Assembly (NCBI GenBank): GCA_052298855.1
Contig: DAVZXP010000007.1
Location: 62,001 to 126,000, forward strand
Direction: 5' to 3'
From: Fimenecus sp052298855
GTDB taxonomy: Bacteria > Bacillota > Clostridia > Oscillospirales > Acutalibacteraceae
Length of the DNA: 64,000 bases
Of the stretch, positions 47,306-55,792 are shown one piece after another. The position numbers were made by a program, and so were the translations under genes. The notes beneath the pieces were generated by a model, which was given only the letters and a program-made list of their open reading frames with translations, had not been told where the DNA came from and made no database searches. Position 1 is the stretch's first letter; the number at the start of each line of letters is the position of its first letter.

Positions 47306-49735
47306 TTATAAATTTTTACCTTTGCTTGTTTTAAGTGCCATATTAAGCACATTTTCGGCGCATCTTTGCAGTTCTCCGAGAGTTATGCCGCCGTCTTTTT
47401 GATAGGTTTCAAGAAGTGTGCCGTCAGGCTCAAAGGACTTGCTAATAGCTGTTTTGCCACCCGGCATAAGCACATCAACCTGCGCTCTTACCCTGTATGC
47501 GTTGCCGTTGAGCTCAGGAAATTCGGGGGAGGAGGCATAGCGCATCCACCAATCCGTCATAACTGCGCCGTCATAATTCCACTCGTTGCGAAGAATTGAA
47601 GTGCAAAGCCCGTAGTTGTAATGACTCCAAACACCGTTTATCTTGTTGTAACTTGTCATTATGTTCCACGGTTTTGCCTTTTTAACGCAGATTTCAAAAC
47701 CCTTTAAGTATATTTCCCTCAATGCCCTTTGCGAAACAACGGAATTGTTGTGATTTCGGTTGTATTCCTGATTGTTGCACGCAAAATGCTTCGGGCAGGC
47801 GCTGACGCCGTTTTTCTGTATTCCCAATACGGTCGCCGTCGCCATTTCGCCCGATAATACGGGGTCTTCGGAATAATATTCAAAATTTCGTCCGCACAAC
47901 GGGTTGCGGTGTATGTTCATTCCGGGTGCTAAAAGCACGTCCGACCCTTTTTCAACCATTTCCTTGCCCATTTCGTCAAAAAGGCTTTCGATAAGCTCGG
48001 GGTCCCAAGTGCAGGCAAGAGCCGTACCGCACGGCATAAGCGAGCAGGAGGACAGAAGCCTTATGCCCGACGGGCCGTCGGTTGTGATAATCGGCGGAAT
48101 ACCTTTTTCACGCAAGGACTTACTCACGCCGCCGATAGCGCCTGCGTTACCCTTTGCGCCGAGTGAGGAATTCATAGGCCCTTCGCCTCGAGTGATAAGC
48201 TCCAATTCGTCGGGACTTAATTGAGCGATAAAATCCGACATTTTTGCCTTGCCGTCACGCACGTCACGAAGCTTTATGTTGCGGTCGCCCGTGTATTTTT
48301 GACCTTTCGGAAGCTCTTTCAAAATTATATCGTGAAGATTAGTTGTTCGGCAGGGAACGGGGGAATGGCAGGGCGTGATTTTGCCGTTTTCAATTTTATA
48401 GGAAAGTCTGTTAAACCGCATAGAATCAGGCACTGCGAGGACTTCGGTAAGCTGTTCGAACACCTTTGTTTCGCCCTGCGTAAAGGAAAAAGCCTTTACA
48501 CAAGATTTGACACTTTTGCCGATATAAAAATCGTAATTTCCGCCCTCTGTAACATAACAATTTATGTTCCCCGTCGAGCCGTCGTCGTCAAATGAAGCGA
48601 AAGAGTATTCGTCACAGGAAAGCGTGACAATTTCTTCCTCATCAGGTGCTAAAAGCTTGGTCTTTTTGAACGCCGTGAGCACCTTTTTTGGCTTCGGTAG
48701 CTTCCCGAGAGGTGCACAAACGTATAACTGAACAACCTCTCTGCCCGATACCTTGCCGATATTTTTTATCTTAACCTCGGCTGTGAATTTGCCGTCGGAA
48801 AAATCCGCTTTGATAATCTCTTGTGAAAATTCGGTGTAAGAAAGCCCGAAGCCGAACTCATAAAGCACCTTTTCGGGACAAAAGGTCTCAAAATATCTGT
48901 AACCGACAAAAATATCCTCGGTGTATTTGTTTTCGTCTCTGTTGCCGAAGTCGTGCGCCGAGGGATAATCATCATATCGAAGAGCTATTGTGTCCGTGAG
49001 CTTTCCCGAGGGAGAGGTCTTGCCCGAAAGCACATCGCAGACGGAATTACCGCTTTCCATACCACCCTGCCAAACAAGCATAATTGAGGAAATGCGGTCT
49101 TTATACGAAGCGATTTTTTCAAAGTCTAGCAAGCTTCCGACATTGAGCAAAAGCGTAACGCTCTTAAAGTGCCTTGTGACAGAATCGAGCAGCCTCGTTT
49201 CGGCGTCGGTCAGGTAATAACTGCCCTTTTTAAGCACGTTTTCCCTGTCCTCGCCTGCGGAACGACCGATTATCACAAGTGCCTTTGTATTTCTCTCGGA
49301 GGCTCTTTTAACCTCGCTGTCCGATATTTTCATTTCGGGGTAAAAACGAGGCCAATGTGCCCAAAAGCCCGGGTCAACCTTGTGGGTGTTGCTGAAGGTC
49401 TTGTATTTTTCCTTTAATTCCTCATCAATCTTAAACGGCTTTTCAGCTTCGATTGAGTCGATAAGACTTATTTTGTACGGCGTGCAAACATCTCCGCCCG
49501 AGCCGTTTCCGACAAAAAACCAATCGTTCTGAACTCTGCCGAAAACCGCAACGGAGTCCTTTTGATTAAACGGCAAAGCGCCGTCATTTTTAAGCAAAAC
49601 GCAGCCGTCCGCACCTGCCTTGCGAAGCAGGGAAACGATACTCTCGTTTGCTTTTCCGCCCAAAACCGCCGCCGCTTGCTGCTGTGCCAATTCCGCACCC
49701 GACAGCTTGCGGATAATTTTATTGATAATATTCAT
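47306..49735 (-). CDS. GH3 beta-glycosidase with reversed domain order
   Basis: An 809-residue cytoplasmic enzyme (no signal peptide), likely a beta-glucosidase or beta-xylosidase. The domains are in swapped order: the alpha/beta sandwich normally C-terminal comes first (CVLLKNDGALPF, AVFGRVQNDWFFVGNGSGGD), then a fibronectin III-like region (VSGREVVQLYVCAPLG), and the catalytic barrel last (GPSGIRLL, LLAPGMNIHRNPLCGRNFEYYSEDP, KHFACNNQEYNRN). Nucleophile Asp728 is in VMTDWWMR. Reversed GH3 enzymes are known in rumen anaerobes. First gene of the GH3-abfA-DUF6171 unit. Confidence 0.93.
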   Translation of the reverse strand: MNIINKIIRKLSGAELAQQQAAAVLGGKANESIVSLLRKAGADGCVLLKNDGALPFNQKDSVAVFGRVQNDWFFVGNGSGGDVCTPYKISLIDSIEAEKPFKIDEELKEKYKTFSNTHKVDPGFWAHWPRFYPEMKISDSEVKRASERNTKALVIIGRSAGEDRENVLKKGSYYLTDAETRLLDSVTRHFKSVTLLLNVGSLLDFEKIASYKDRISSIMLVWQGGMESGNSVCDVLSGKTSPSGKLTDTIALRYDDYPSAHDFGNRDENKYTEDIFVGYRYFETFCPEKVLYEFGFGLSYTEFSQEIIKADFSDGKFTAEVKIKNIGKVSGREVVQLYVCAPLGKLPKPKKVLTAFKKTKLLAPDEEEIVTLSCDEYSFASFDDDGSTGNINCYVTEGGNYDFYIGKSVKSCVKAFSFTQGETKVFEQLTEVLAVPDSMRFNRLSYKIENGKITPCHSPVPCRTTNLHDIILKELPKGQKYTGDRNIKLRDVRDGKAKMSDFIAQLSPDELELITRGEGPMNSSLGAKGNAGAIGGVSKSLREKGIPPIITTDGPSGIRLLSSCSLMPCGTALACTWDPELIESLFDEMGKEMVEKGSDVLLAPGMNIHRNPLCGRNFEYYSEDPVLSGEMATATVLGIQKNGVSACPKHFACNNQEYNRNHNNSVVSQRALREIYLKGFEICVKKAKPWNIMTSYNKINGVWSHYNYGLCTSILRNEWNYDGAVMTDWWMRYASSPEFPELNGNAYRVRAQVDVLMPGGKTAISKSFEPDGTLLETYQKDGGITLGELQRCAENVLNMALKTSKGKNL

Positions 49736-49764
49736 ATTTCAGCCTCCGAAATAAGCTTTGTAAC

Positions 49765-49793
49765 AGTATATCATTATCCGCTTTTGTGAACAA
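49765..49793 (-). promoter_or_regulatory. Promoter of GH3-abfA unit
   Basis: On the minus strand -35 TTGTTC (49793-49788), 17-bp spacer and -10 TATACT (49770-49765). Upstream of it CAATATATA (49810-49818) and TATATATTG (49840-49848) form a perfect 9-bp inverted repeat with a 21-bp gap, a candidate operator in the shared divergent region. Confidence 0.65.
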
Positions 49794-49878
49794 GATTATT
49801 TTCTATGTGCAATATATACAAATATCGGCAAGTGAATTTTATATATTGTTGAAATTAGCGGCTTTTTTAGTTTTTTTC

Positions 49879-49952
49879 TTGTAATATCGGCTTATTTTAT
49901 GATAAAATGATTAGGTATATAAAGGCACGGCTGACAGTAATTGTCATATGCC
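49879..49952 (+). promoter_or_regulatory. Promoter and candidate operator of the TetR gene
   Basis: -35 TTGTAA (49879-49884), 18-bp spacer, -10 TAAAAT (49903-49908). Downstream the dyad TGACA (49932-49936) / TGTCA (49942-49946) with outer GGCA/TGCC arms (49924-49927, 49949-49952) lies within the leader, a fitting place for repression by the TetR protein encoded next. Confidence 0.6.
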
Positions 49953-49977
49953 ATTCGGAACGATAAGGTGATAACTT

Positions 49978-50631
49978 TTGGATCTTAAAAAACACCATAA
50001 GCCGACGTTTGACAATATCTCAAAGGAAAAACGGGAGAGGATTATAAACGTCGCAACAAAGGAGTTTGCGCTCAAAGGCTTTGAGAACGCAAATATCAAC
50101 GATATTGCCAAAAAAGCTCAGATAAGCGTCGGCTCGCTTTACAAGTATTTTGACAATAAGCAGGACTTGTTCCTGACCATAGTGAATTACAATATTGCGA
50201 CTATGGACAATTTGCTCATGGCTCTTTCACAGAGTGATGAGGATATACTTCTAAAGGTCGAGCAGATACTTCGCACCATTCAGAAGTATTCAAAAGAAAA
50301 CGAGCTTATAATCAAGTTCTACAACGTTATGACCAACGAGAGCAACCCACGTTTTGCAGGGTATTTCGCAAATGAAATGGAGTCTATGACGGCGAGGATT
50401 TATTATACGGCTATCGAGCAGGGCAAAAAGGCGGGCGACGTCAGAACGGATATTGATTCGGCGTTTGCAGCTTATCTTCTTGACAATATGTTTATGTCGC
50501 TTCAATTCTCCTATGCGTGCGATTATTACAAGGAACGCTTTAAGATTTACGCAGGCGACAGCATACTTGAAAAGGATGATTTCGTTGTCGAGCAATGCTT
50601 GAAATTTATTAAATCCGCATTGAAAAAATAA
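49978..50631 (+). CDS. TetR-family transcriptional regulator
   Basis: A 217-residue regulator with the N-terminal TetR helix-turn-helix: RIINVATKEFALKGFENANI, DIAKKAQISVGSLYKYFDNKQDLF. The C-terminal ligand domain is not recognisable beyond helical character. Translation starts at TTG 49978 with AAGGTG 8 nt upstream. It heads the rightward unit and diverges from GH3-abfA, so it probably governs both directions of this sugar locus; the ligand is unknown. Confidence 0.9.
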   Translation: MDLKKHHKPTFDNISKEKRERIINVATKEFALKGFENANINDIAKKAQISVGSLYKYFDNKQDLFLTIVNYNIATMDNLLMALSQSDEDILLKVEQILRTIQKYSKENELIIKFYNVMTNESNPRFAGYFANEMESMTARIYYTAIEQGKKAGDVRTDIDSAFAAYLLDNMFMSLQFSYACDYYKERFKIYAGDSILEKDDFVVEQCLKFIKSALKK

Positions 50632-50667
50632 AAGGTATTTATATATTAGGGAAAAGGTGATTTTTCG

Positions 50668-52275
50668 ATGGCAGAAGGAAAATATGTAATAGCTTACGAC
50701 ATTGGAACAACGGGCGTTAAGACCTGTATTTTTTCCATCAGCGACAGGATTGAGCTTGTAGCGGCTCACAGCGAGGGATATAAGCTGTATGTTATGCCGA
50801 ACGGCGGCGCAGAGCAGGACCCCAACGAGTGGTGGGATGCTATGCGTACTTGTACAAATCAAGTTATGAAAAAGTCCAAAATCAATAAGAAAAAGATTTC
50901 GGGCATTTCATTCTGTTCGCAGATGCAGGGCGTGGTGCTTGTTGACAAGGATGCAAATGCGGTGAGACGTGCGTTCAGCTATATGGATCAGCGTGCAACT
51001 CAGGAATTAAAGGACGGAATGGGCGGCGCACCGCAGATAGCAGGAGGTAATGCTGTTAAGGTGTTGAAGTCGCTTGCGATTACGGGCGCAGCACCGCTTT
51101 CCGTAAAGGATCCGATTTGGAAATACAAGTGGACGCAGAACAACGAGCCGCAGAATTTCAGCAAGGTATATAAATGGCTCGACGTCAAGGAATATCTTAT
51201 CGCGAGAATGACGGGCGAATTTGTTATGACTCACGACTCGGCTTTCTCAACCATGATTTACGACATTAAGAAAAAGACGTGGAGCAAGCAAATGTGCGAT
51301 ATGCTCGGCGTAAATATGAATCATCTTGCAAAAATCGTAAAATCCACAGATAAGGTTGGCGAGCTTACCGAAAAGGCGGCTAAGGAGCTTGGACTTGAAG
51401 AGGGTACAGCGGTATTCGGCGGCGGCGGAGATGCTTCGCTTATCGGCGTCGGAGCAGGTGCTGTTGAGCTCGGCGATACGCATATTTATCAGGGCACATC
51501 GGGTTGGGTATCAACCGTTGTCGATAAGTCCATAGTCGATACTGCCTCAATGATAGCGGCTATTGTCGGTGCAAAGGACGGATATTACAACTATTTTGCG
51601 GAGCTTGAAACCGCAGGTAAATGCGTTGAGTGGGTCAAGGATCATCTTGCACTTGACGAAATTGATATATATCTTGATAAGAGCCACGATTTAAGACGTG
51701 GAAAGGGCGATATCGAAAAGGTTTATACAAACCTGTTTGAATATATGGCGGCTGTAATCAGCGAGGTTCCGGCAGGCTCTAACGGAGTAATCTTTACCCC
51801 GTGGCTTCACGGAAACCGTTGTCCGTTTGAGGACCCGAACGCAAGGGGAATGTTCTTCAACATAAGCCTCGACACGGGAAAATCCGAAATGATAAGAGCC
51901 GTTTACGAGGGCGTTTGCTTCCATCTTCGTTGGTTCCTTGAAACGCAGGAGAAGAAGATACAGACCTCTAAAACATTGAGATTTGTCGGCGGCGGCGCAC
52001 TTTCCGACGTTACCTGTCAAATCCTCGCAGACTGCACGGGCAGAACGGTTGAAACGGTTGACAGTCCTCAGAACATCGGTGCAGTCGGTGCGGCAATCAC
52101 AATAGCCGTCGGTACGGGAATTATCGACGATATAACACAGGCTAAAAAGCTTATTCCCGCAGCAAAAACCTTCATACCGGACTATTCGTTAAAGTCGGTA
52201 TATGACAGAAACTATGAAGCTTATGTAAATCTTTATAAGTCAAACAAGAAGATTTTTGCACTTCTTAACGGTTGA
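50668..52275 (+). CDS. FGGY-family sugar kinase (xylulokinase or ribulokinase)
   Basis: A 535-residue kinase with the N-terminal phosphate motif YDIGTTGVKTCIFS, substrate region ISFCSQMQGVVLVD and DQRATQELKD, and the C-terminal ATP site RFVGGGALSDVTCQILADC followed by NIGAVGAAITIAVG. Xylulokinase is the usual annotation for this type, yet L-arabinose use needs an L-ribulokinase and none is beside araA-araD, so ribulokinase activity is equally plausible. Proximity to GH51 and a transporter supports pentose use. It ends before a strong terminator. Confidence 0.9.
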   Translation: MAEGKYVIAYDIGTTGVKTCIFSISDRIELVAAHSEGYKLYVMPNGGAEQDPNEWWDAMRTCTNQVMKKSKINKKKISGISFCSQMQGVVLVDKDANAVRRAFSYMDQRATQELKDGMGGAPQIAGGNAVKVLKSLAITGAAPLSVKDPIWKYKWTQNNEPQNFSKVYKWLDVKEYLIARMTGEFVMTHDSAFSTMIYDIKKKTWSKQMCDMLGVNMNHLAKIVKSTDKVGELTEKAAKELGLEEGTAVFGGGGDASLIGVGAGAVELGDTHIYQGTSGWVSTVVDKSIVDTASMIAAIVGAKDGYYNYFAELETAGKCVEWVKDHLALDEIDIYLDKSHDLRRGKGDIEKVYTNLFEYMAAVISEVPAGSNGVIFTPWLHGNRCPFEDPNARGMFFNISLDTGKSEMIRAVYEGVCFHLRWFLETQEKKIQTSKTLRFVGGGALSDVTCQILADCTGRTVETVDSPQNIGAVGAAITIAVGTGIIDDITQAKKLIPAAKTFIPDYSLKSVYDRNYEAYVNLYKSNKKIFALLNG

Positions 52276-52290
52276 TTTTTATAAATTACA

Positions 52291-52318
52291 GGGCGGACCT
52301 AATATCCGCCCTTTTTTT
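52291..52318 (+). terminator. Terminator between kinase and transporter genes
   Basis: A perfect 7-bp GC-rich stem (52291-52297 with 52305-52311), 7-nt loop and seven T residues. Since it is only 16 nt before the transporter gene it would reduce, not separate, its expression. Confidence 0.85.
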
Positions 52319-52333
52319 ATTGGGGGGAATACT

Positions 52334-54007
52334 ATGAAAGTCAAGGAGCTTGTCGGCAAGGTAAAGGGAGTGCCGTCCTACGTCAAGGAGCATTGGAATA
52401 AGCCGAACGAGGGCGAGTACCTTTCACTCTCCGAGGTGGCGGCTTATACGATGGGTCAGGCAGGTACATATATCTATATGACCTTTTCGGCTATAATGAC
52501 CTTTTCCGCAACCTATTTTACAGGCTCAATTATGGGAATTTCAAACTTAGATTTTACCGTAATCGGAATAATCGGAACGATAATCAGCTACATTCTTATC
52601 GTGTTCAATCCTGTCGGCGTTTTGATTTACGAAAACCACGGCAGACTCACGCCAAAGATGAAACGGTTTGCGCACATTGCGTACCTGTCGGAAATTATCA
52701 TCGGAATATGCTGTTATTTTATTCCGTCTGAAAGCTTTGAGTTTATCATCAAGGGTTTTCCGCAGCTTGTCGGAAACAACCTGCTTGTCGCAGGACTTAC
52801 AAACTATTTCACATGGGCAGTCCGCCGTCTGTTCAGCGCAAAGTACGGCAGATTGAAGCCGATGCTTTTAGCTTGCGGCTTGCCTGCGGCGATTATTACC
52901 TCGATAATTCCGTATCTTCCGCTTCTTGAAATGAGCTACACGAAGCGTTTGATAGTTTTGAACTTCGGTTTTTCGCTTGTGCTGTTCTTCTATAATAACT
53001 TTATAGGTGTCAACGGACTTGTGGCGTTTATCACGCCAAACTCACAGGAGCGACAGCGGCTTTATTCGATAGTGCCGATTATAACGGGACTTTTCCCGTC
53101 GATTATCGGTATGGTATTACCGTTGCTCATCTCGGTAACGGGAGGCTACTTAAACCTTAAAACATATAAGGTTTTCGTTCCGATTTTCAGCTTCTTGGGA
53201 GTGCTTGTGTCGCTGTTCGTTGTAAAATGCAAGGAGCGTGTAATTGAACCGCCGATTGAAGAACGAGAAAAGGTAACGTTCTTTAAGGGCGCAAAAAACG
53301 TGCTTAAAAACAAGTATTTTTGGATTATAAACATCTCGAACACACTCGGACTTTATCAGTGGCACATAGGAAACCTGCTTGCTTGGTGGTTTATCTATTC
53401 GCTGAGAATGGAGTGGTTTTCGGGAATTGCGGCAAATATCGTTGTTGTCGGAATGACCGTCGGCAACATTATGTGCCCGATACTCACAAGCAAATTTGAA
53501 AAGCGTAATATCCTTCTCATTTCAAGGGCGTTGACAATTCTTATGTGCTTCGGCATAGTCCTTGCGGTAAAGACGGGAAATATCTATATTTTCCTAATTT
53601 CTCTTACGCTTAAAAACACAATTCAGCCTGTCGTTGACGGCGTCAGCACGGGACTCGGCGCAGATGTTCAGATTTATCATCAATGGCGCTTCGGCGAGCG
53701 TGCGGACTCAATGTCCGGCGTGTTCTCATGGTTCTTAAATCCCGTAACAATGGGCTTGAGCTACATTGTTCCATATCTCCTCAAGCTTATAGGCTTTACG
53801 TCAGACTGGGACGTTCTCTATGACTCGCAAATTCTCACAAACGTATTTTCAATTTACACCTGGGCTACGATAATTTCGCTTGTGTTCGTAACTGTTCCGT
53901 TTGTTTTCTACGATTTGACAAAGGAAAAATACGAACGCTGCGTTACGGAACTGAAAGAGCGTGTCGAGGGCAAGGCGAAATCAAAAGAGCAGGAGGCGGC
54001 AGTATGA
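52334..54007 (+). CDS. MFS-superfamily sugar transporter, GPH-like
   Basis: A 557-residue protein with about twelve hydrophobic helices and a hydrophilic N terminus. Features fitting the glycoside-pentoside-hexuronide:cation symporter group are the early helix MGQAGTYIYMTFSAIM, a long central loop after helix 6 (VVKCKERVIEPPIEEREK) and the late GFTSDWDVLYDS region. ATG 52334 has GGGGGG 6 nt upstream; a 26-residue longer frame overlaps the terminator. It ends in ATGA overlap with the lipoprotein gene. A role in import of arabinose- or glucose-containing oligosaccharides is inferred from position only. Confidence 0.82.
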   Translation: MKVKELVGKVKGVPSYVKEHWNKPNEGEYLSLSEVAAYTMGQAGTYIYMTFSAIMTFSATYFTGSIMGISNLDFTVIGIIGTIISYILIVFNPVGVLIYENHGRLTPKMKRFAHIAYLSEIIIGICCYFIPSESFEFIIKGFPQLVGNNLLVAGLTNYFTWAVRRLFSAKYGRLKPMLLACGLPAAIITSIIPYLPLLEMSYTKRLIVLNFGFSLVLFFYNNFIGVNGLVAFITPNSQERQRLYSIVPIITGLFPSIIGMVLPLLISVTGGYLNLKTYKVFVPIFSFLGVLVSLFVVKCKERVIEPPIEEREKVTFFKGAKNVLKNKYFWIINISNTLGLYQWHIGNLLAWWFIYSLRMEWFSGIAANIVVVGMTVGNIMCPILTSKFEKRNILLISRALTILMCFGIVLAVKTGNIYIFLISLTLKNTIQPVVDGVSTGLGADVQIYHQWRFGERADSMSGVFSWFLNPVTMGLSYIVPYLLKLIGFTSDWDVLYDSQILTNVFSIYTWATIISLVFVTVPFVFYDLTKEKYERCVTELKERVEGKAKSKEQEAAV

Positions 54008-54858
54008 AAAGAAAATCAGCGATAATTCTTGCACTTGTAATTTTGATAGGCGTTCTGTTCTCGGGCTGTGGAGAGGGAATAGGTCTCGGCGGCGAAACAC
54101 TTGTGTTTGAAAAGGGCGAAGCTTCCTGCAAGGTCAAGGAGTTTTCAAACAAATCGAGTATTACCGAATTTGAAATTCCCGACGAATATGATGGCTTACC
54201 CGTAACGGAAATTGCCGATTTTTCGGGCTGTAACCTTGAAAATGCAGAGGTTATAAAGATAGGCAAAAATGTAAGCAAGATAGGTTCTTGGGCGTTTGAA
54301 AACAATCAGAAACTTAAAATGTATGTCGTTGACCCCGAAAACGAGTATTATTGCTCGGTTGACGGCGTGTTGTTTACAAAGGATATGAAGCAGTTACTTT
54401 TCTATCCGCTTGCGAAAGATGTCACGGAGGTCGAAAAAACCGCCTCCGACGGCAAAACGCAAAAGGTTAAGGAAAGTACATATATCGTTCCCGACGGCGT
54501 TGAAATAATCGCTACAAAGGCATTTTATAAATGCTCTGTCATAAGGGAAATCGTGCTTCCCGACAGCGTGACGGAAATCCGTGAAAAAGCGTTCTTCAAA
54601 TGCTCGGCAATGGAGAATTTCTCAATTCCCGAAAATGTTACATTGATTGAAAAAGATGCTTTCGGTTATTGCTCGTCGCTTAAAGAAATTACCATTCCAA
54701 AGGGCGTTACGGTAATTGGAGATTATGCGTTTTTCAACTGCACAAACTTGCTCACAGTCAATATGAAATGCTCGCAGGACAGCGTTTCGCTCGGCAAGGA
54801 TTGGCAACCTACAAATAACGGTCTTAAAATTGACGCACTCAATATAAATTGGGAATAA
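54004..54858 (+). CDS. Lipoprotein with BspA-type leucine-rich repeats
   Basis: A 284-residue surface lipoprotein. Residues 1-22 are a lipoprotein signal with lipobox LFSGC (Cys22). From about residue 70 it contains BspA-like (LRR_5) repeats of the form I-x-x-x-A-F-x-x-C, seen in IGSWAFENN, IATKAFYKC, IREKAFFKC, IEKDAFGYC and IGDYAFFNC. Such repeats bind proteins or carbohydrates at the cell surface. It is translationally coupled to the transporter (ATGA), so it may help hold or sense its substrate. Confidence 0.88.
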   Translation: MKRKSAIILALVILIGVLFSGCGEGIGLGGETLVFEKGEASCKVKEFSNKSSITEFEIPDEYDGLPVTEIADFSGCNLENAEVIKIGKNVSKIGSWAFENNQKLKMYVVDPENEYYCSVDGVLFTKDMKQLLFYPLAKDVTEVEKTASDGKTQKVKESTYIVPDGVEIIATKAFYKCSVIREIVLPDSVTEIREKAFFKCSAMENFSIPENVTLIEKDAFGYCSSLKEITIPKGVTVIGDYAFFNCTNLLTVNMKCSQDSVSLGKDWQPTNNGLKIDALNINWE

Positions 54859-54891
54859 AAAGCGCAACAAGACAAGATGCACAATAAAAAT

Positions 54892-54927
54892 CCCTCGGAT
54901 ATAAATTCATATCCGAGGGTGTTTTTT
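54892..54927. terminator. Bidirectional terminator between lipoprotein and rluA-like genes
   Basis: A perfect 11-bp stem (54892-54902 with 54909-54919), 6-nt loop and T-rich sequence on both strands (TGTTTTTT right, ATTTTTATT left). Confidence 0.9.
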
Positions 54928-55792
54928 ATTCTATAATCTTTTTCATATCGTCGGGCATATCGCAAAAGAAGTGCATTTTTTCATTCTTTACAGGGTGAAT
55001 AAACTGACATTCACAGCAGTGCAACGCTTGGTGGCTGATTCTCCCGTCGGGTGTACCGTACATTGTGTCGCCCACAAGCGGTGTGCCGAGCGAGGCAAAA
55101 TGAACTCTGATTTGGTGCGTTCTGCCTGTTTCAAGTTTTACTCTCAAAAGTGTGTTTTCGCCGTCATTTTTCAAGGCTGTCCAATGCGTAATCGCCTTTT
55201 CTCCACGCTCGTCAACCGTTCTTACTGTCAAAATCGGATCGGGGCGGTAGATAGGTGCGTCAATCGTGCCCTCGCCCTCATAAATGCCCGTTGCTATCGC
55301 AAGATATTGCTTTTTAATCTTGCCGGAAAGTCGGGAAGCGGCATACCTGTTCAGGGCGCAGACCATAAGTCCCGAGGTGCCCTTGTCGAGCCTGCCGACA
55401 GCCCTGAAAACCGACGGTTTGCCCTCTTTTTTAAGATGAAACGCAACCTCATTTGAAAGCGTGTCGCCCAAATGATTGTGGCTTTCGTGTACAGCAAGCA
55501 TCGCAGGCTTGTTCAGCACCAAAATATCGTCATCTTCATAGATTATATCAAGCGGCATTTCAACGGGAATTGAAATGCTTTCTTTTTTGTCCGTCGGCAG
55601 ATTTATTTCGAGCACGTCGCCCTCACTCATAGGGTCAATTGTCCGAATATGCTCGCCGTTTAATAATATTCCGTCGGGCTTTTGCTTCAATTTCGTGATA
55701 AGACGGTGCGAAAAACCGAGGTGCTTGAGAAAATCAAGCACCCGCTTTGATGAATATTCATTTGGAATTGCGTATTGTAGCTTTCTTGTCAT
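54926..55792 (-). CDS. RluA-family pseudouridine synthase
   Basis: Converts uridine to pseudouridine in rRNA or tRNA. The 288-residue protein has an S4-like N-terminal domain (SSKRVLDFLKHLGFSHRLITKL), the catalytic Asp136 in GRLDKGTSGLMV, and LETGRTHQIRVHFASLG near the end. ATG 55792 has GAGGAAA upstream and shares one base with the cca stop; a TTG one codon upstream is possible. RluA, RluC or RluD type cannot be told. Cotranscribed with cca. Confidence 0.94.
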   Translation of the reverse strand: MTRKLQYAIPNEYSSKRVLDFLKHLGFSHRLITKLKQKPDGILLNGEHIRTIDPMSEGDVLEINLPTDKKESISIPVEMPLDIIYEDDDILVLNKPAMLAVHESHNHLGDTLSNEVAFHLKKEGKPSVFRAVGRLDKGTSGLMVCALNRYAASRLSGKIKKQYLAIATGIYEGEGTIDAPIYRPDPILTVRTVDERGEKAITHWTALKNDGENTLLRVKLETGRTHQIRVHFASLGTPLVGDTMYGTPDGRISHQALHCCECQFIHPVKNEKMHFFCDMPDDMKKIIE

